Shown here: piece after piece, positions 34,190 to 43,158 of the stretch
Position numbering within the stretch: the first letter of the stretch is position 1
How the letters are laid out: every line of letters begins with the position of its first letter
Assembly: GCF_013085465.1 (NCBI RefSeq)
Contig: NZ_CP049838.1
Location: 9,052,001-9,116,000 of the forward strand
Source of the DNA: Streptomyces asoensis
Lineage (GTDB): Bacteria > Actinomycetota > Actinomycetes > Streptomycetales > Streptomycetaceae
DNA length: 64,000 nucleotides
Direction of reading: 5' to 3'
The notes under the pieces: model-generated
The model's database searches: none
Told to the model about the DNA's origin: nothing
Seen by the model: the letters and a program-made list of their open reading frames with translations, nothing else
Program-made: the position numbers and the translations under genes

Positions 34190-35908
34190 TTGCCCACCCC
34201 GCTCGACCACGAGTTCGTCCGCGCGGCGGCCCGCGCCGCCGACCGGCAGGCCGCCCCGCCGGCGGCCTGCCCGGACGAGGCACCCGCCGGTGTGACCCAC
34301 CGTGCTCTGGCACGTCGGGTGAAGACCCTGGTCGCGGCATTCCGTTCCCCGGACTCGGCACTGCACGGCAGCGGGCAGGCCGTCGCCGCCGCGATGACCC
34401 ACCTCCGCGCCCTGCGGGCCGCGCAGACCACCACCGGCCTCTTCGCCGGCGGCGACAACGTGCAGTCACCGCCGGACTCCGCCTTCACGGTCAACGACGT
34501 GTGCGACGCGCACGTCCTCGCCGCCGGCGCGGGGCCGGACCTGCGCGACGTCACGGCCACGCTCGCCGAGATCGCCGGCGCCGTCTCCGGCAGTCTCCTG
34601 ACGGGCGGGGTGCACACCCCGAACCACCGCTGGGAGCTGTCGGCGGCACTGGCCCGGCTGCACCGGTCGTTCCCCGACGACCGGCTGCTCGACCGCGTCG
34701 AGGAGTGGCTCTCCGAGGGCGTCGACATCGACGCGGAGGGCATGTACTCGGAACGCAGCGCCAACTACGCGGCCCACGTCTCCAACCCGTCGCTGCTCCT
34801 GCTGGCCGAGGTCCTAGGCCGCGCCGACCTGTTGGACGCCGTCGAACGCAATCTCGCCACCACCCTGGACCTCATCAGGCCGGACGGCACGGTGGAGACC
34901 GTCCACTCGCGACGACAGGACCAGAACCACCCGTTCCCGCTGGCGCCCTACCTGCCGCACTACCGGCTGCTCGCGATCCGCACCGGCCGGGGCGACTTCA
35001 GCCGGGCGGCCCGCCTGGCGGCCGCTTCCGGCATCGACGACCCCGACCTGCTCGCCCAGACCCTCCTCACCCCGGACCTGTGCCACGCGCTGCCGGCTCC
35101 GGCCGTGGAGACACTGCCCCGCGACCGGTACCTCACCACCGCCCGCCTCGCCGCACGCGCCTCCACCACCGCGCACACGGTGGTCTACGGCGGCTCCGAC
35201 GTGCCCGAGCACCGGCGCATCCGCTCGGGCCTCGCCTGCAACCCCACCTTCCTGCGTCTGTTCGCCGGCGACGCAGTCCTCGACGCGGTTCGTCTCTCAC
35301 GGGGATTCTTCGACCTGGGCCCGTTCCGCGCCGCCGGCATGCAACGCCTCGCCGACAGCCGCTACCGGCTCACCGAAACCCTCTCGGCCGCCTACTACCA
35401 GCCGCTCCGGCCGGACCAGCGGCGGGACGACGGCGCCTACCGGATGACGGACGAGGGACGCTTCTCGGCCGCGATGGCCTTCCCGGACCGGCCTCGGGAC
35501 GAGGTCTCCCACACGACCCGCGTCGAGGTGGACCTCCGGGAGGACGGTGCCGACCTGCGGATCCACATCAGCGGACCACGGGTGCCCTGGGCCCTCGAAC
35601 TGACCTTCCGGCCGGGCGGAGTGCCGGACGGCGCCGTACCGATCGGCGACGGGCGCTGGTGCCTGACGACCGGGCCGATGACCTACCGGGTCGGTGACGA
35701 CGAGATCGAGGTCGAGGTCGGCGTCCAGGCCGGCGAACCGCTTGCCGGGCCGGAACACCGCGACGTACTGCGGTACGACCCGGGGCAGGACTACACCGTG
35801 GTGGGCGGCACCGATGCGACGACCGGGAACCGCGTCTACATCGGTGGACACGGCCCGCACACACTGACCGTCGCACTGCGCGCCCGCCGGCCCGCACCTG
35901 TCGGGTAA
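34190..35908 (+). CDS. Large cytoplasmic protein, probable alpha-toroid/beta-sandwich carbohydrate-active enzyme
   Basis: A 572-residue protein without signal peptide. TTG 34190 is chosen since AAGGA lies 7 nt upstream, and translation would be coupled to the preceding permease (stop 34187). Residues about 1-370 appear helical, with NHRWELSAALARLHRSFPDDRLLDRVEEWLSEG and YSERSANYAAHVSNPSLLLLAEVLGRADLLDAV. The last 170 residues are strand-rich (TRVEVDLREDGADLRIHISGPRVPWALELTF). This layout resembles heparinase II/III-like lyases, such as cytoplasmic oligo-lyases, in which His/Tyr residues remove a proton. I cannot assign catalytic residues or a family. Its operon position supports breakdown of the transported oligosaccharide. 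Confidence 0.7.
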   Translation: MPTPLDHEFVRAAARAADRQAAPPAACPDEAPAGVTHRALARRVKTLVAAFRSPDSALHGSGQAVAAAMTHLRALRAAQTTTGLFAGGDNVQSPPDSAFTVNDVCDAHVLAAGAGPDLRDVTATLAEIAGAVSGSLLTGGVHTPNHRWELSAALARLHRSFPDDRLLDRVEEWLSEGVDIDAEGMYSERSANYAAHVSNPSLLLLAEVLGRADLLDAVERNLATTLDLIRPDGTVETVHSRRQDQNHPFPLAPYLPHYRLLAIRTGRGDFSRAARLAAASGIDDPDLLAQTLLTPDLCHALPAPAVETLPRDRYLTTARLAARASTTAHTVVYGGSDVPEHRRIRSGLACNPTFLRLFAGDAVLDAVRLSRGFFDLGPFRAAGMQRLADSRYRLTETLSAAYYQPLRPDQRRDDGAYRMTDEGRFSAAMAFPDRPRDEVSHTTRVEVDLREDGADLRIHISGPRVPWALELTFRPGGVPDGAVPIGDGRWCLTTGPMTYRVGDDEIEVEVGVQAGEPLAGPEHRDVLRYDPGQDYTVVGGTDATTGNRVYIGGHGPHTLTVALRARRPAPVG

Positions 35909-35956
35909 CCCAGACAACCCAGGCCATGGCCACCTCAGGCATGAAGGGCTGATCCA

Positions 35957-37810
35957 GTGCACCTCCCGCACCCTCCTGCGCACCTCCTCCACCAGCGCGG
36001 CCCGCTGCACGACCTGCCCGACACCCCGCAGGCGTACGACGCCGTCCTCGCCGACGTCACCGAACAGGCCCTGGCCCGGCTGACGCCGGAGGGCAGCCTC
36101 GAGCACCCCGACTGTGTCGACGACATCGGCGACACCTCCCTCGGCATCACCTCCCTGCTGGCCCTGGCCTGGCAGCGCGGCAAGGACCCGCGGCTGCCGG
36201 AGGCGGTCCGCCGCAGCCTCGCCTTCCACCTGCGCGAGCGGGTCTACCGGGACGACAACCCCGGCTACCCGAACCTGAGGGTGCGCGGCTCCGGCCTGCC
36301 GTACGCCCGGTACACCCTGGCGGCCGGCGCCCACCCCATCGGCGACTGGCCGAGCACCGCGTGGGCGCTGCTCCAGGCGGTGAACCTCCTCGACACGGCG
36401 GACGGTCTGGTCGACGACGAGCAGCGGGCGGAACTGCTGGAGGTGGCCCGGGGCTACTGGAGCTGGCTCACCGAGGCGACCTTCTTCAACCCCCAGGAGG
36501 CGGGCAACCAGGCCATCGGCTGCGTGGTCGGCGGCCTGATGCTGGCCCGCCGTCTGCCCTCCGGCGAGGGGGAGCGGGTCCGCTCGCGCGCGCTGGAGCT
36601 GTACGACGGCAAGATCCGCGCCCACCGGGTCGCCGACCGGGGTGCCCTGCTGCCCCCCGAGCACGGCGGCGCCTACGACAACAACTACGGCCCGATCTCC
36701 CTCTCCTTCCTCGCCCAGGCCCACCGGGTCAGCGGCGAGCAGGTCTTCGCCGAGGACGGCGAGGCGCTCGCCCGCTACCTCGACGCCCGCCTCACCGGCG
36801 GCGGCTTCGACAACGGCGGCCCTCGCTACAGCGAGCAGCACTCCGCCTTCGAGTCCGTCCTCGGCCTGCGCTACTTCGGCGCCCGCATCGGCGCCGACCT
36901 GGGCCGCTACCGGGGCGACAGCCGCTGGGCACGGCACGCGGCCAAGGCGGACGGCGGCGTCGACGGTCACTTCGCGTGGATGCTGGTCTGGCAGATCCAG
37001 GACACCACGCGCTGGCACCGCGAGCCGTCCACCGGATCCGCACGGCACCAGCTGCGCTCCGGCGCGGTCTCGGTGGCCTTCGACGACCGGATGACCCCGG
37101 CGGTCGTCGAGGCGGCCGGTACCTACTACCTGCCCGCCGCCGTCAACCGCCAGCACGGCTTCGGCCCCGTCACCGACGGCTTCCTGCTGTGCCGGCCGAT
37201 GGGCGAGGTCCGGGTCCGCGACGCCCGCGCCGACGGCCTGACGGCCAAGCTGGTCACCAAGCCGGTCGTCGGCCGCGACCACGTCCTGCGCAGCGTGCGC
37301 TCCCTGTACGTCACCGACGGCACCACCCTGTGGACGACGGTCGCCGTGGAGCGCCTCGACGGCACGCCGTACCTGCTGGCCGGCCTGCCGTACGCCGAGG
37401 ACGACGGCGACCGGGTCCGGCGCACCGCGCACGGCGCCGTCTCCTCGCCGGGCGGCCTGCGCCTCACGCACCCCGAGGCGCAGGGCGCCGAACACTTCGA
37501 CGCCCGCGCCGAACTCACCCAGGAGCAGGCCGCCTTCGCGCTCGCCGCCGACCCGCGCGGCTACGGCAACCCCGACGAGGGCTGGCGCCACCTGGTCAGC
37601 TCGACGGCACTGGAGGCGGGACCGCTCCCGGACGCGCCGGACGACCTGAACGTGTTCGCGGTGCGCCACGGCACCGAGGAGCCGTTCGGCGTGACGGTCG
37701 AGTGGCGCGAGGAGGGCCTCACCGTGCGTACGGAGGACTTCACGGCGGTCATCGGGGCCGACGACGCGCACGGCGAGCCGCAGCTCACCCTGCGGCGGAC
37801 CGACCCCTGA
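35957..37810 (+). CDS. Second large cytoplasmic protein, probable lyase/hydrolase of alpha-toroid type
   Basis: A 617-residue protein, also with no signal peptide, 48 bp after the previous gene; AAGGG lies 8 nt before GTG 35957. The N-terminal 340 residues look like an (alpha/alpha) barrel: YTLAAGAHPIGDWPSTAWALLQAVNLLD, NPQEAGNQAIGCVVGGLMLAR, YDNNYGPISLSFLAQAHR and GGFDNGGPRYSEQHSAFESVLGLRYF. The C-terminal 250 residues are beta-rich. The conserved-looking Asn-Gln, Asn-Tyr and Arg-Tyr-Ser-Glu-Gln-His groups would line a carbohydrate cleft, as in polysaccharide lyases. Family and substrate are not recognised. It may act in tandem with the preceding enzyme. Confidence 0.7.
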   Translation: MHLPHPPAHLLHQRGPLHDLPDTPQAYDAVLADVTEQALARLTPEGSLEHPDCVDDIGDTSLGITSLLALAWQRGKDPRLPEAVRRSLAFHLRERVYRDDNPGYPNLRVRGSGLPYARYTLAAGAHPIGDWPSTAWALLQAVNLLDTADGLVDDEQRAELLEVARGYWSWLTEATFFNPQEAGNQAIGCVVGGLMLARRLPSGEGERVRSRALELYDGKIRAHRVADRGALLPPEHGGAYDNNYGPISLSFLAQAHRVSGEQVFAEDGEALARYLDARLTGGGFDNGGPRYSEQHSAFESVLGLRYFGARIGADLGRYRGDSRWARHAAKADGGVDGHFAWMLVWQIQDTTRWHREPSTGSARHQLRSGAVSVAFDDRMTPAVVEAAGTYYLPAAVNRQHGFGPVTDGFLLCRPMGEVRVRDARADGLTAKLVTKPVVGRDHVLRSVRSLYVTDGTTLWTTVAVERLDGTPYLLAGLPYAEDDGDRVRRTAHGAVSSPGGLRLTHPEAQGAEHFDARAELTQEQAAFALAADPRGYGNPDEGWRHLVSSTALEAGPLPDAPDDLNVFAVRHGTEEPFGVTVEWREEGLTVRTEDFTAVIGADDAHGEPQLTLRRTDP

Positions 37811-37830
37811 GGCGCACGGAGCCCTGAGGC

Positions 37831-37850
37831 GCACGGCCGGGCGGCCGTGC
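37831..37850. terminator. Hairpin between convergent genes
   Basis: GCACGGCCG (37831-37839) and CGGCCGTGC (37842-37850) form a 9-bp stem; a GGCGCAC repeat just upstream precedes it. It lies 21 bp after the lyase-like gene stop and 13 bp before the convergent kinase stop. Confidence 0.65.
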
Positions 37851-37862
37851 GGCCCGGGCGGT

Positions 37863-38504
37863 TCACCGGGGTGTCCGCACCACCAGATCCGCCCGTGCCC
37901 GCGTCGTCGCCACCAGTTCGGCGTTGCGCTGGTCCGTCCCCCGCACCCAGGCCACCGCCTCGTCGTGCGGCTTGCCGAACTCCTCGTGCCGGGCGACCAG
38001 CCGGCGGATCCGCTCGTCCTCGTCGATCTCGCTGAACCACACCTCGTCCAGGGCGGCCCGCACCCGCGTCCACGCACCCGTGCCGAGGAGGAGGTAGTTG
38101 CCCTCCGTGACGATCAGCCGAGCCGTCGGCGGCACCGGCACGGCCCCCGCGACCGGCTGCTCCAGCTCCCGCTCGAAGCCCGGCGCGTAGACGAGGTCCT
38201 CGCCGTCCGTCTCCTCCCGCAGCCGGCGCAGCAGGGCCGCGTACCCGGCCGCGTCGAAGGTGTCGGGCGCCCCCTTGCGGTGCCGTCGGCCGAGGCGGTC
38301 CAGTTCGACGTCGGCGAGATGGAAGCCGTCCATCGGGACGTGCGCGACCCAGGGGTCCCCGGTGCCGTTCAGCTCCCGCACCAGACGCTCCGCGAGCGTC
38401 GTCTTGCCCGCGCCCGGACCGCCCGTGATGCCGAGGAGCGCGCGCCGGCGGCCGTCACCGGTGAGGGCACGGGCACGTATGAGCAGATCGTCGAAAGTGA
38501 GCAC
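37863..38504 (-). CDS. P-loop nucleoside/sugar kinase (uridine kinase-like)
   Basis: A 213-residue kinase of the PRK/uridine-kinase superfamily. Walker A GITGGPGAGKTTLAERLV is at about 22-39, the substrate region VPMDGFHLADVELDRLGRRHRKGAPDTFDAAGY at about 54-86, and the lid region VWFSEIDEDERIRRLVARHEEFGKPHDEAVAWV near 165-197. It resembles the YggC/FrcK group, with proposed roles in phosphorylating sugars or nucleosides. GTG 38504 has no Shine-Dalgarno; GACACT lies 7 nt upstream, consistent with a leaderless start. Divergent from the SnoaL-like gene 64 bp away. Confidence 0.82.
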   Translation of the reverse strand: MLTFDDLLIRARALTGDGRRRALLGITGGPGAGKTTLAERLVRELNGTGDPWVAHVPMDGFHLADVELDRLGRRHRKGAPDTFDAAGYAALLRRLREETDGEDLVYAPGFERELEQPVAGAVPVPPTARLIVTEGNYLLLGTGAWTRVRAALDEVWFSEIDEDERIRRLVARHEEFGKPHDEAVAWVRGTDQRNAELVATTRARADLVVRTPR

Positions 38505-38567
38505 ACAGCAGAGTGTCGCAGTCTCCTGGAAGGTGACCCGCAAGGTCGCAAGGAGAGGAGGACGACC

Positions 38568-38963
38568 GTGTCCGACGACGAGCGGCACATCCGCACCCTG
38601 ATCACCCGCTGGGCCGACGCCGTCCACCGGGGCGACCTCGACACCGTCCTCGACCAGCACGCCGAGGACCTGGTGATGTACGACGTGCCGGCGCCCCACG
38701 AGGGCATCCGGGGCCTGGCCGCCTACCGGGCGACCTGGCCGCCCTTCTTCGTCTGGCAGGCCCAGGGCGCCTGCTTCGACATCGACTCCCTCGACGTCAC
38801 CGCAGGTCACGACGTCGCCTACGCCCATGCCCTGTTGCGCTGCGGCACACCCGAGGAGCTCGCCGAGTGTCCGAGCCTGCGGCTGCGGCTCACCTTCGGC
38901 CTGCGCAAGGAGCACGGCCGCTGGCTCATCGCCCACGAGCACCACTCCTTCCCGCACGACTGA
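38568..38963 (+). CDS. SnoaL/NTF2-like protein
   Basis: A 131-residue protein with the cone-shaped NTF2/SnoaL fold signature: an N-terminal helix pair (DERHIRTLITRWADAVHRGDLDTVLDQHAEDLVMYDVPAP), the central GLAAYRATWPPFF, and C-terminal strands (LRLRLTFGLRKEHGRWLIAHEHHSFPHD). Many such proteins are calcium/calmodulin-kinase-like association domains, ketosteroid isomerases or binding proteins; no specific function can be given. AGGAGAGGAGG precedes GTG 38568. Confidence 0.82.
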   Translation: MSDDERHIRTLITRWADAVHRGDLDTVLDQHAEDLVMYDVPAPHEGIRGLAAYRATWPPFFVWQAQGACFDIDSLDVTAGHDVAYAHALLRCGTPEELAECPSLRLRLTFGLRKEHGRWLIAHEHHSFPHD

Positions 38964-39020
38964 CCGGATGTGGCGCGCGACACACCGGTGAGGGACCCGA
39001 TGTGGGGGAACCAGGGCCGT

Positions 39021-39809
39021 ATGACGTCGACGCTCGGTCTCCCCGAAACGATCCAGGCCTGTCTCTTCGACCTCGACGGGGTCGTCACCCGAACGGCCGT
39101 GGTGCACGCGGCCGCCTGGAAGGAGACCTTCGACGCGTTCCTGTACGCGCGCGGAGGCAAGGACTTCCGGCCGTTCGACGAGGCCCACGACTACGGCGAG
39201 TACGTCGACGGCCGCCCCCGCGCCGACGGCGTCCGCACCTTCCTCGCCTCCCGGGACATCGAACTGCCCGAAGGCGAACCCGGTGACCCGCCCGACGCGC
39301 GGACCGTCCACGGGCTGGGCAACCGCAAGAACGAGCTGCTCCTGGAGAAGATCCGCACCCAGGGCGTCCGGCCGTACGACGGCACCCTGCGCTACATAGC
39401 GGCGGCACGCGCGCGTGGCCTGCGGACGGCGATCGTCTCCTCCAGCGCCAACACCCGCGACGTGCTGCGCTCGATCGACGCCGAGCACCTCTTCGAGGTA
39501 CGGATCGACGGCGTCGTGGCGGCCGAGCGGGACCTGCCGGGCAAGCCGCGCCCCGACACGTTCCTGGCCGCCGCCCGCGATCTCGGCGTCGAGCCGTCCA
39601 GGGCGGCCGTCTTCGAGGACGCGCTGGCCGGGATGGACGCGGGCCGCGCCGGGAACTTCGGGTACGTCGTCGGCGTCGACCGGGTCGGGCAGAGCGATGC
39701 GCTGTACACGCACGGCGCCGACATCGTGGTCAAGGACCTCGCGGACCTCGCGGAAGTCGGGGAACTCGGCGGCCTCCCGGGCGGCGCCGACGGGGGAGTG
39801 CGGGAGTGA
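39021..39809 (+). CDS. pgmB: Beta-phosphoglucomutase family HAD hydrolase
   Basis: A 262-residue HAD enzyme. The nucleophile motif FDLDGVVT contains Asp17 and Asp19; later motifs are IVSSSANTRDVLRS, GKPRPDTFLAAARDLGV and VFEDALAGMDAGRAGNFGYVVGV. It converts beta-glucose-1-phosphate to glucose-6-phosphate. The next gene, overlapping by 4 bp, is a GH65 phosphorylase that releases that substrate, which supports the role. ATG 39021 is used; ATG 39000, with GAGGG 5 nt upstream, is also possible and adds seven residues. Confidence 0.88.
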   Translation: MTSTLGLPETIQACLFDLDGVVTRTAVVHAAAWKETFDAFLYARGGKDFRPFDEAHDYGEYVDGRPRADGVRTFLASRDIELPEGEPGDPPDARTVHGLGNRKNELLLEKIRTQGVRPYDGTLRYIAAARARGLRTAIVSSSANTRDVLRSIDAEHLFEVRIDGVVAAERDLPGKPRPDTFLAAARDLGVEPSRAAVFEDALAGMDAGRAGNFGYVVGVDRVGQSDALYTHGADIVVKDLADLAEVGELGGLPGGADGGVRE

Positions 39810-42148
39810 TCACGGACCGGTCCTACGCCGTCGAGCCCTGGTGTGTGCGCGAGACGCGGCTCGACCTCGACGTCCTGGCGCAGAGCGAGTCCGTGTTCGC
39901 GCTCTCCAACGGGCACGTCGGCTGGCGCGGCAACCTGGACGAGGGCGAGCCGCACGGCCTGCCCGGCGCCTACCTCAACGGCGTCCACGAACTGCACCCG
40001 CTGCCCTACGCCGAGGCCGGCTACGGCTACCCGGAGTCCGGGCAGACCGTCATCAACGTCACCAACGGCAAGATCCTGCGGCTGCTGGTCGACGACGAGC
40101 CGTTCGACCTGCGCTACGGGCGGCTCGTCGCGCACGAGCGGGTGCTCGACCTGCGGCGGGGCGTCCTGGAGCGGACCTGCGAGTGGACCTCGCCCGCCGG
40201 GTCCACGGTCCGGGTGCGCTCGACCCGGCTGGTCTCGCTCACCCAGCGGGCCGTGGCCGCCGTCGCCTACGAGGTGGAGGCCGTCGGCAGCAGCTCCCGG
40301 GTGGTGATCCAGTCCGAGCTGGTCACCAACGAGAGCCTGCCCGACCCGAACGGCGACCCGCGCGCGGCCCGTGCCCTGAAGTCGCCGCTGGAGCCGGAGG
40401 AGGACGTGGCCGTCGGCCGCCGGCTGCGGCTCGTCCACCGCACGAAACGCAGCGGGCTGCGGGTGGCCGTGGCCGCCGACCACGAGGTCACCGGCCCCGA
40501 GCGGACCACCGTCGACAGCGAGAGCAACGTCGACGTCGCCCGGCTCACCGTCACCTCCGTGCTGGAGCCGGGTGAGCGGCTGCGGGTGGAGAAACTCGTC
40601 GCGCACGGCTGGTCCGGCGCCCGCTCCCGGCCCGCGATGAGCGACCAGGTGGAGGCGGCCCTCGCGGCGGCCGGACACAGTGGCTGGGCGGGCCTCCTCG
40701 ACGACCAGCGCGCCTACCTCGACGACTTCTGGTCCCGCGCGGACGTCGAGGTCGACGGCGACGAGGAGATCCAGCAGGCCGTCCGCTTCGCCCTCTTCCA
40801 TGTGCTCCAGGCCGGTGCCCGCGCCGAGCAACGCGCCATCCCCGCCAAGGGGCTGACCGGGTCCGGCTACGACGGCCACGCCTTCTGGGACACCGAGACC
40901 TTCGTGCTGCCGCTGCTCACCTACACCGCGCCCGGCGCCGTCGCCGAGGCCCTGCGCTGGCGCCAGAACACCCTGCCCGCCGCCCGCGAACGGGCCGTCC
41001 AACTCGGCCTGCGCGGCGCCGCGTTCCCCTGGCGGACGATCGAGGGCTCGGAGGGCTCGGCGTACTGGCCGGCCGGGACCGCCGCCTTCCACGTCAACGC
41101 CGACATCGCCGACGCCGTGGTCCGGTACGTCACGGCGACCGGGGACAGGGACTTCGAAGCGGCCACCGGCGTCGAGCTGCTGGTGGAGACCGCCCGGCTG
41201 TGGCGCTCGCTCGGGCACCACGACGCGCACGGCACCTTCCACATCGACGGCGTCACAGGACCCGACGAGTACAGCGCGGTCGCCGACGACAACACCTACA
41301 CCAACCTCATGGCCCGGGCGAACCTCCTCGCAGCCGCGGACGTCGTGGCACGGCACCCGGGCGAGGCCGCCCGGCTCGGCGTGGACGAGGAGGAGAGCGC
41401 GGCCTGGCGGGACGCGGCCGAAGCGGTGCACGTGCCCTACAACCACGAACTCGGTGTGCACGAACAGCACGCGGGCTTCACCCGCTACCAGCAGTGGGAC
41501 TTCGCCGGCACCCGCCCCGACCAGTACCCCCTGCTGCTCAACTTCCCCTACTTCGACCTCTACCGCAAACAGGTCGTCAAGCAGGCCGACCTGGTCCTGG
41601 CGATGTACACCTGCGCGGACCACTTCGACGAGGAGCAGATCGCCCGCAACTTCGCCTACTACGAGCCGCTGACCGTCCGCGACTCCTCCCTCTCGGCCTG
41701 CTGTCAGGCGGTGATCGCCGCGCAGGCCGGCCATCTGGGACTGGCCTACGACTACACGACCGAGGCCGCGCTGATGGACCTGGCCGACCTGGAGCACAAC
41801 ACCCGCGACGGGCTGCACATCGCGTCCCTGGCGGGCACCTGGATGGCCCTGGTCGCCGGTTTCGGCGGGCTGCGCGGTGACAGCGAGGGCCTGCGGTTCG
41901 CACCCCGGCTGCCGGAGAGGTTCAGCCGTCTCGCCTTCAGCGTCCAACTCCTGGGCCGCCGCCTGCGAGTGGAGATCGGCCCGGACAAGGCCACGTACAC
42001 CCTGCTGTCCGGCTCACCTCTGACGATCCGTCACCACGGCGCCGAGGTGCTGGTGAACGGCGACGGACCCGTCGTACGCGACGTACCGCCCGTGCCGGAC
42101 CGGCCGACGCCCGGGCAGCCCCTGCACCGGGGGCCGAACACCCGCTGA
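39806..42148 (+). CDS. GH65 alpha-glucoside phosphorylase (maltose/trehalose/kojibiose type)
   Basis: A 780-residue cytoplasmic enzyme. The N-terminal beta-sandwich (about 1-270) is followed by the (alpha/alpha)6 barrel with the substrate motif GHAFWDTETFVLPLLTYT, WRTIEGSEGSAYWPAG and FHIDGVTGPDEYSAVADDNTYTNLMA; Glu488 in GPDEY aligns with the general acid of maltose phosphorylase. A C-terminal beta-domain completes it. It phosphorolyses an alpha-linked disaccharide to beta-glucose-1-phosphate and glucose; which disaccharide is not decided by the sequence. GTG 39806 overlaps the pgmB stop, so the two are co-translated. Confidence 0.9.
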   Translation: MITDRSYAVEPWCVRETRLDLDVLAQSESVFALSNGHVGWRGNLDEGEPHGLPGAYLNGVHELHPLPYAEAGYGYPESGQTVINVTNGKILRLLVDDEPFDLRYGRLVAHERVLDLRRGVLERTCEWTSPAGSTVRVRSTRLVSLTQRAVAAVAYEVEAVGSSSRVVIQSELVTNESLPDPNGDPRAARALKSPLEPEEDVAVGRRLRLVHRTKRSGLRVAVAADHEVTGPERTTVDSESNVDVARLTVTSVLEPGERLRVEKLVAHGWSGARSRPAMSDQVEAALAAAGHSGWAGLLDDQRAYLDDFWSRADVEVDGDEEIQQAVRFALFHVLQAGARAEQRAIPAKGLTGSGYDGHAFWDTETFVLPLLTYTAPGAVAEALRWRQNTLPAARERAVQLGLRGAAFPWRTIEGSEGSAYWPAGTAAFHVNADIADAVVRYVTATGDRDFEAATGVELLVETARLWRSLGHHDAHGTFHIDGVTGPDEYSAVADDNTYTNLMARANLLAAADVVARHPGEAARLGVDEEESAAWRDAAEAVHVPYNHELGVHEQHAGFTRYQQWDFAGTRPDQYPLLLNFPYFDLYRKQVVKQADLVLAMYTCADHFDEEQIARNFAYYEPLTVRDSSLSACCQAVIAAQAGHLGLAYDYTTEAALMDLADLEHNTRDGLHIASLAGTWMALVAGFGGLRGDSEGLRFAPRLPERFSRLAFSVQLLGRRLRVEIGPDKATYTLLSGSPLTIRHHGAEVLVNGDGPVVRDVPPVPDRPTPGQPLHRGPNTR

Positions 42149-42234
42149 GCACCGGGCCGGCGTCCGGCGGTGTGTTTCCCGGCCGCCGGGTGCTGGTAGG
42201 TAGTGGGGAGTCGGAGGCGGCGAGGGGGAGCGGC

Positions 42235-43098
42235 ATGGCGGAGAGTGGGCACGACGGGCGGCTCGCGGACGAGTTCTTCACGGCGGGCGGCTCGTCCTTC
42301 AGTGACTTCCTGGCGGCACACCGCCCCGAACTGCTGCCGACGCGCAGCCCGTTCGCCGACGGGGTCCGCGCCGCCCCGGACAGCTTCCCGCACGGTACGA
42401 CCGTGCTGGCCCTCATCTACCGCGACGGTGTGCTGATCGCCGGCGACCGCCGGGCCACGATGGGCAACCTCATCGCGCAGCGCGACCTGGAGAAGGTGCA
42501 CCCGGCGGACGACCACACCGCCGTCGCCTTCGCCGGTACCGTCGGACTCGCCGTGGACATGGTGAAGCTGTACCAGGTCGAGCTCACGCACTTCGAGAAG
42601 GTCGAGGGCATCCCCATGACCCTCGGCGCGAAGGCGCGCAGACTGGCCACGATGATCCGGCAGAACCTCGGCCAGGCCATGCAGGGCCTCGCCGTCGTCC
42701 CGCTCCTCGCGGGCTACGACACGGCCGCCGCCCAGGGTGCCAGGGGCCGCATCTTCAGCTTCGACGTGGCGGGCGGCCTGTACGAGAAGGCGCCCTTCCA
42801 CGCCGAGGGCTCCGGATCCCCGTACGCCCGCGGAGCGTTGAAGAAGCTGTACCGCGCCGACATGTCCCGGCGCGAGGCGGCGCTGGCCGCACTCCAGGCG
42901 CTGTACGACGCGGCAGACGACGACTCCGCGACCGGCGGCCCCGACATCGGCCGCCGTATCTTCCCGATCGTCTCGGTCATCACCGAGGAGGGCTTCGAGC
43001 GGCTGCCCGAGGCGGAGACGGAGCGACTCAGCCACGAGATGGTCGAGCGGCGCCGCGACAGGCCGGACGGCCCCCACGCCACCGAGCCGCACTCGTAG
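42235..43098 (+). CDS. prcB: 20S proteasome beta subunit (orphan)
   Basis: A 287-residue N-terminal nucleophile hydrolase. A propeptide of about 54 residues ends at HG, leaving Thr55 (Thr1 of the mature chain) in HGTTVLALIYRDGVLIAGDRRAT. Asp17 and Lys33 of the mature numbering are present in GDRR and DLEKVH. The chain ends in the usual basic C-terminus. GAGGGGGAG precedes ATG 42235. Normally prcB is followed by prcA and lies near pup, arc and dop; none is present here, and the neighbours are a GH65 phosphorylase and an ECF sigma gene. It could be a second beta subunit pairing with the main alpha ring. Confidence 0.9.
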   Translation: MAESGHDGRLADEFFTAGGSSFSDFLAAHRPELLPTRSPFADGVRAAPDSFPHGTTVLALIYRDGVLIAGDRRATMGNLIAQRDLEKVHPADDHTAVAFAGTVGLAVDMVKLYQVELTHFEKVEGIPMTLGAKARRLATMIRQNLGQAMQGLAVVPLLAGYDTAAAQGARGRIFSFDVAGGLYEKAPFHAEGSGSPYARGALKKLYRADMSRREAALAALQALYDAADDDSATGGPDIGRRIFPIVSVITEEGFERLPEAETERLSHEMVERRRDRPDGPHATEPHS

Positions 43099-43114
43099 GG
43101 GACGACGCCGTGAG

Positions 43115-43155
43115 CCGGCCGGGCCCACGGGGGGAACGGGGCCTGGCCCGACCGG
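43115..43155. terminator. Imperfect inverted repeat between convergent genes
   Basis: CCGGCCGGGCC (43115-43125) and GGCCCGACCGG (43145-43155) pair over 10 of 11 positions with a 19-nt loop, between the proteasome and sigma-factor stops. Confidence 0.45.
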
Positions 43156-43158
43156 ACT

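Noticed and set aside
35297..38077. Open frame of 926 codons on the minus strand over the lyase-like genes
   Set aside because: Gly/Val/Arg-rich with no recognisable motif; the plus-strand genes have ribosome sites and operon coupling.
39392..41947. Open frame of 851 codons on the minus strand
   Set aside because: Antisense to GH65 and beta-PGM, both well supported by catalytic motifs.
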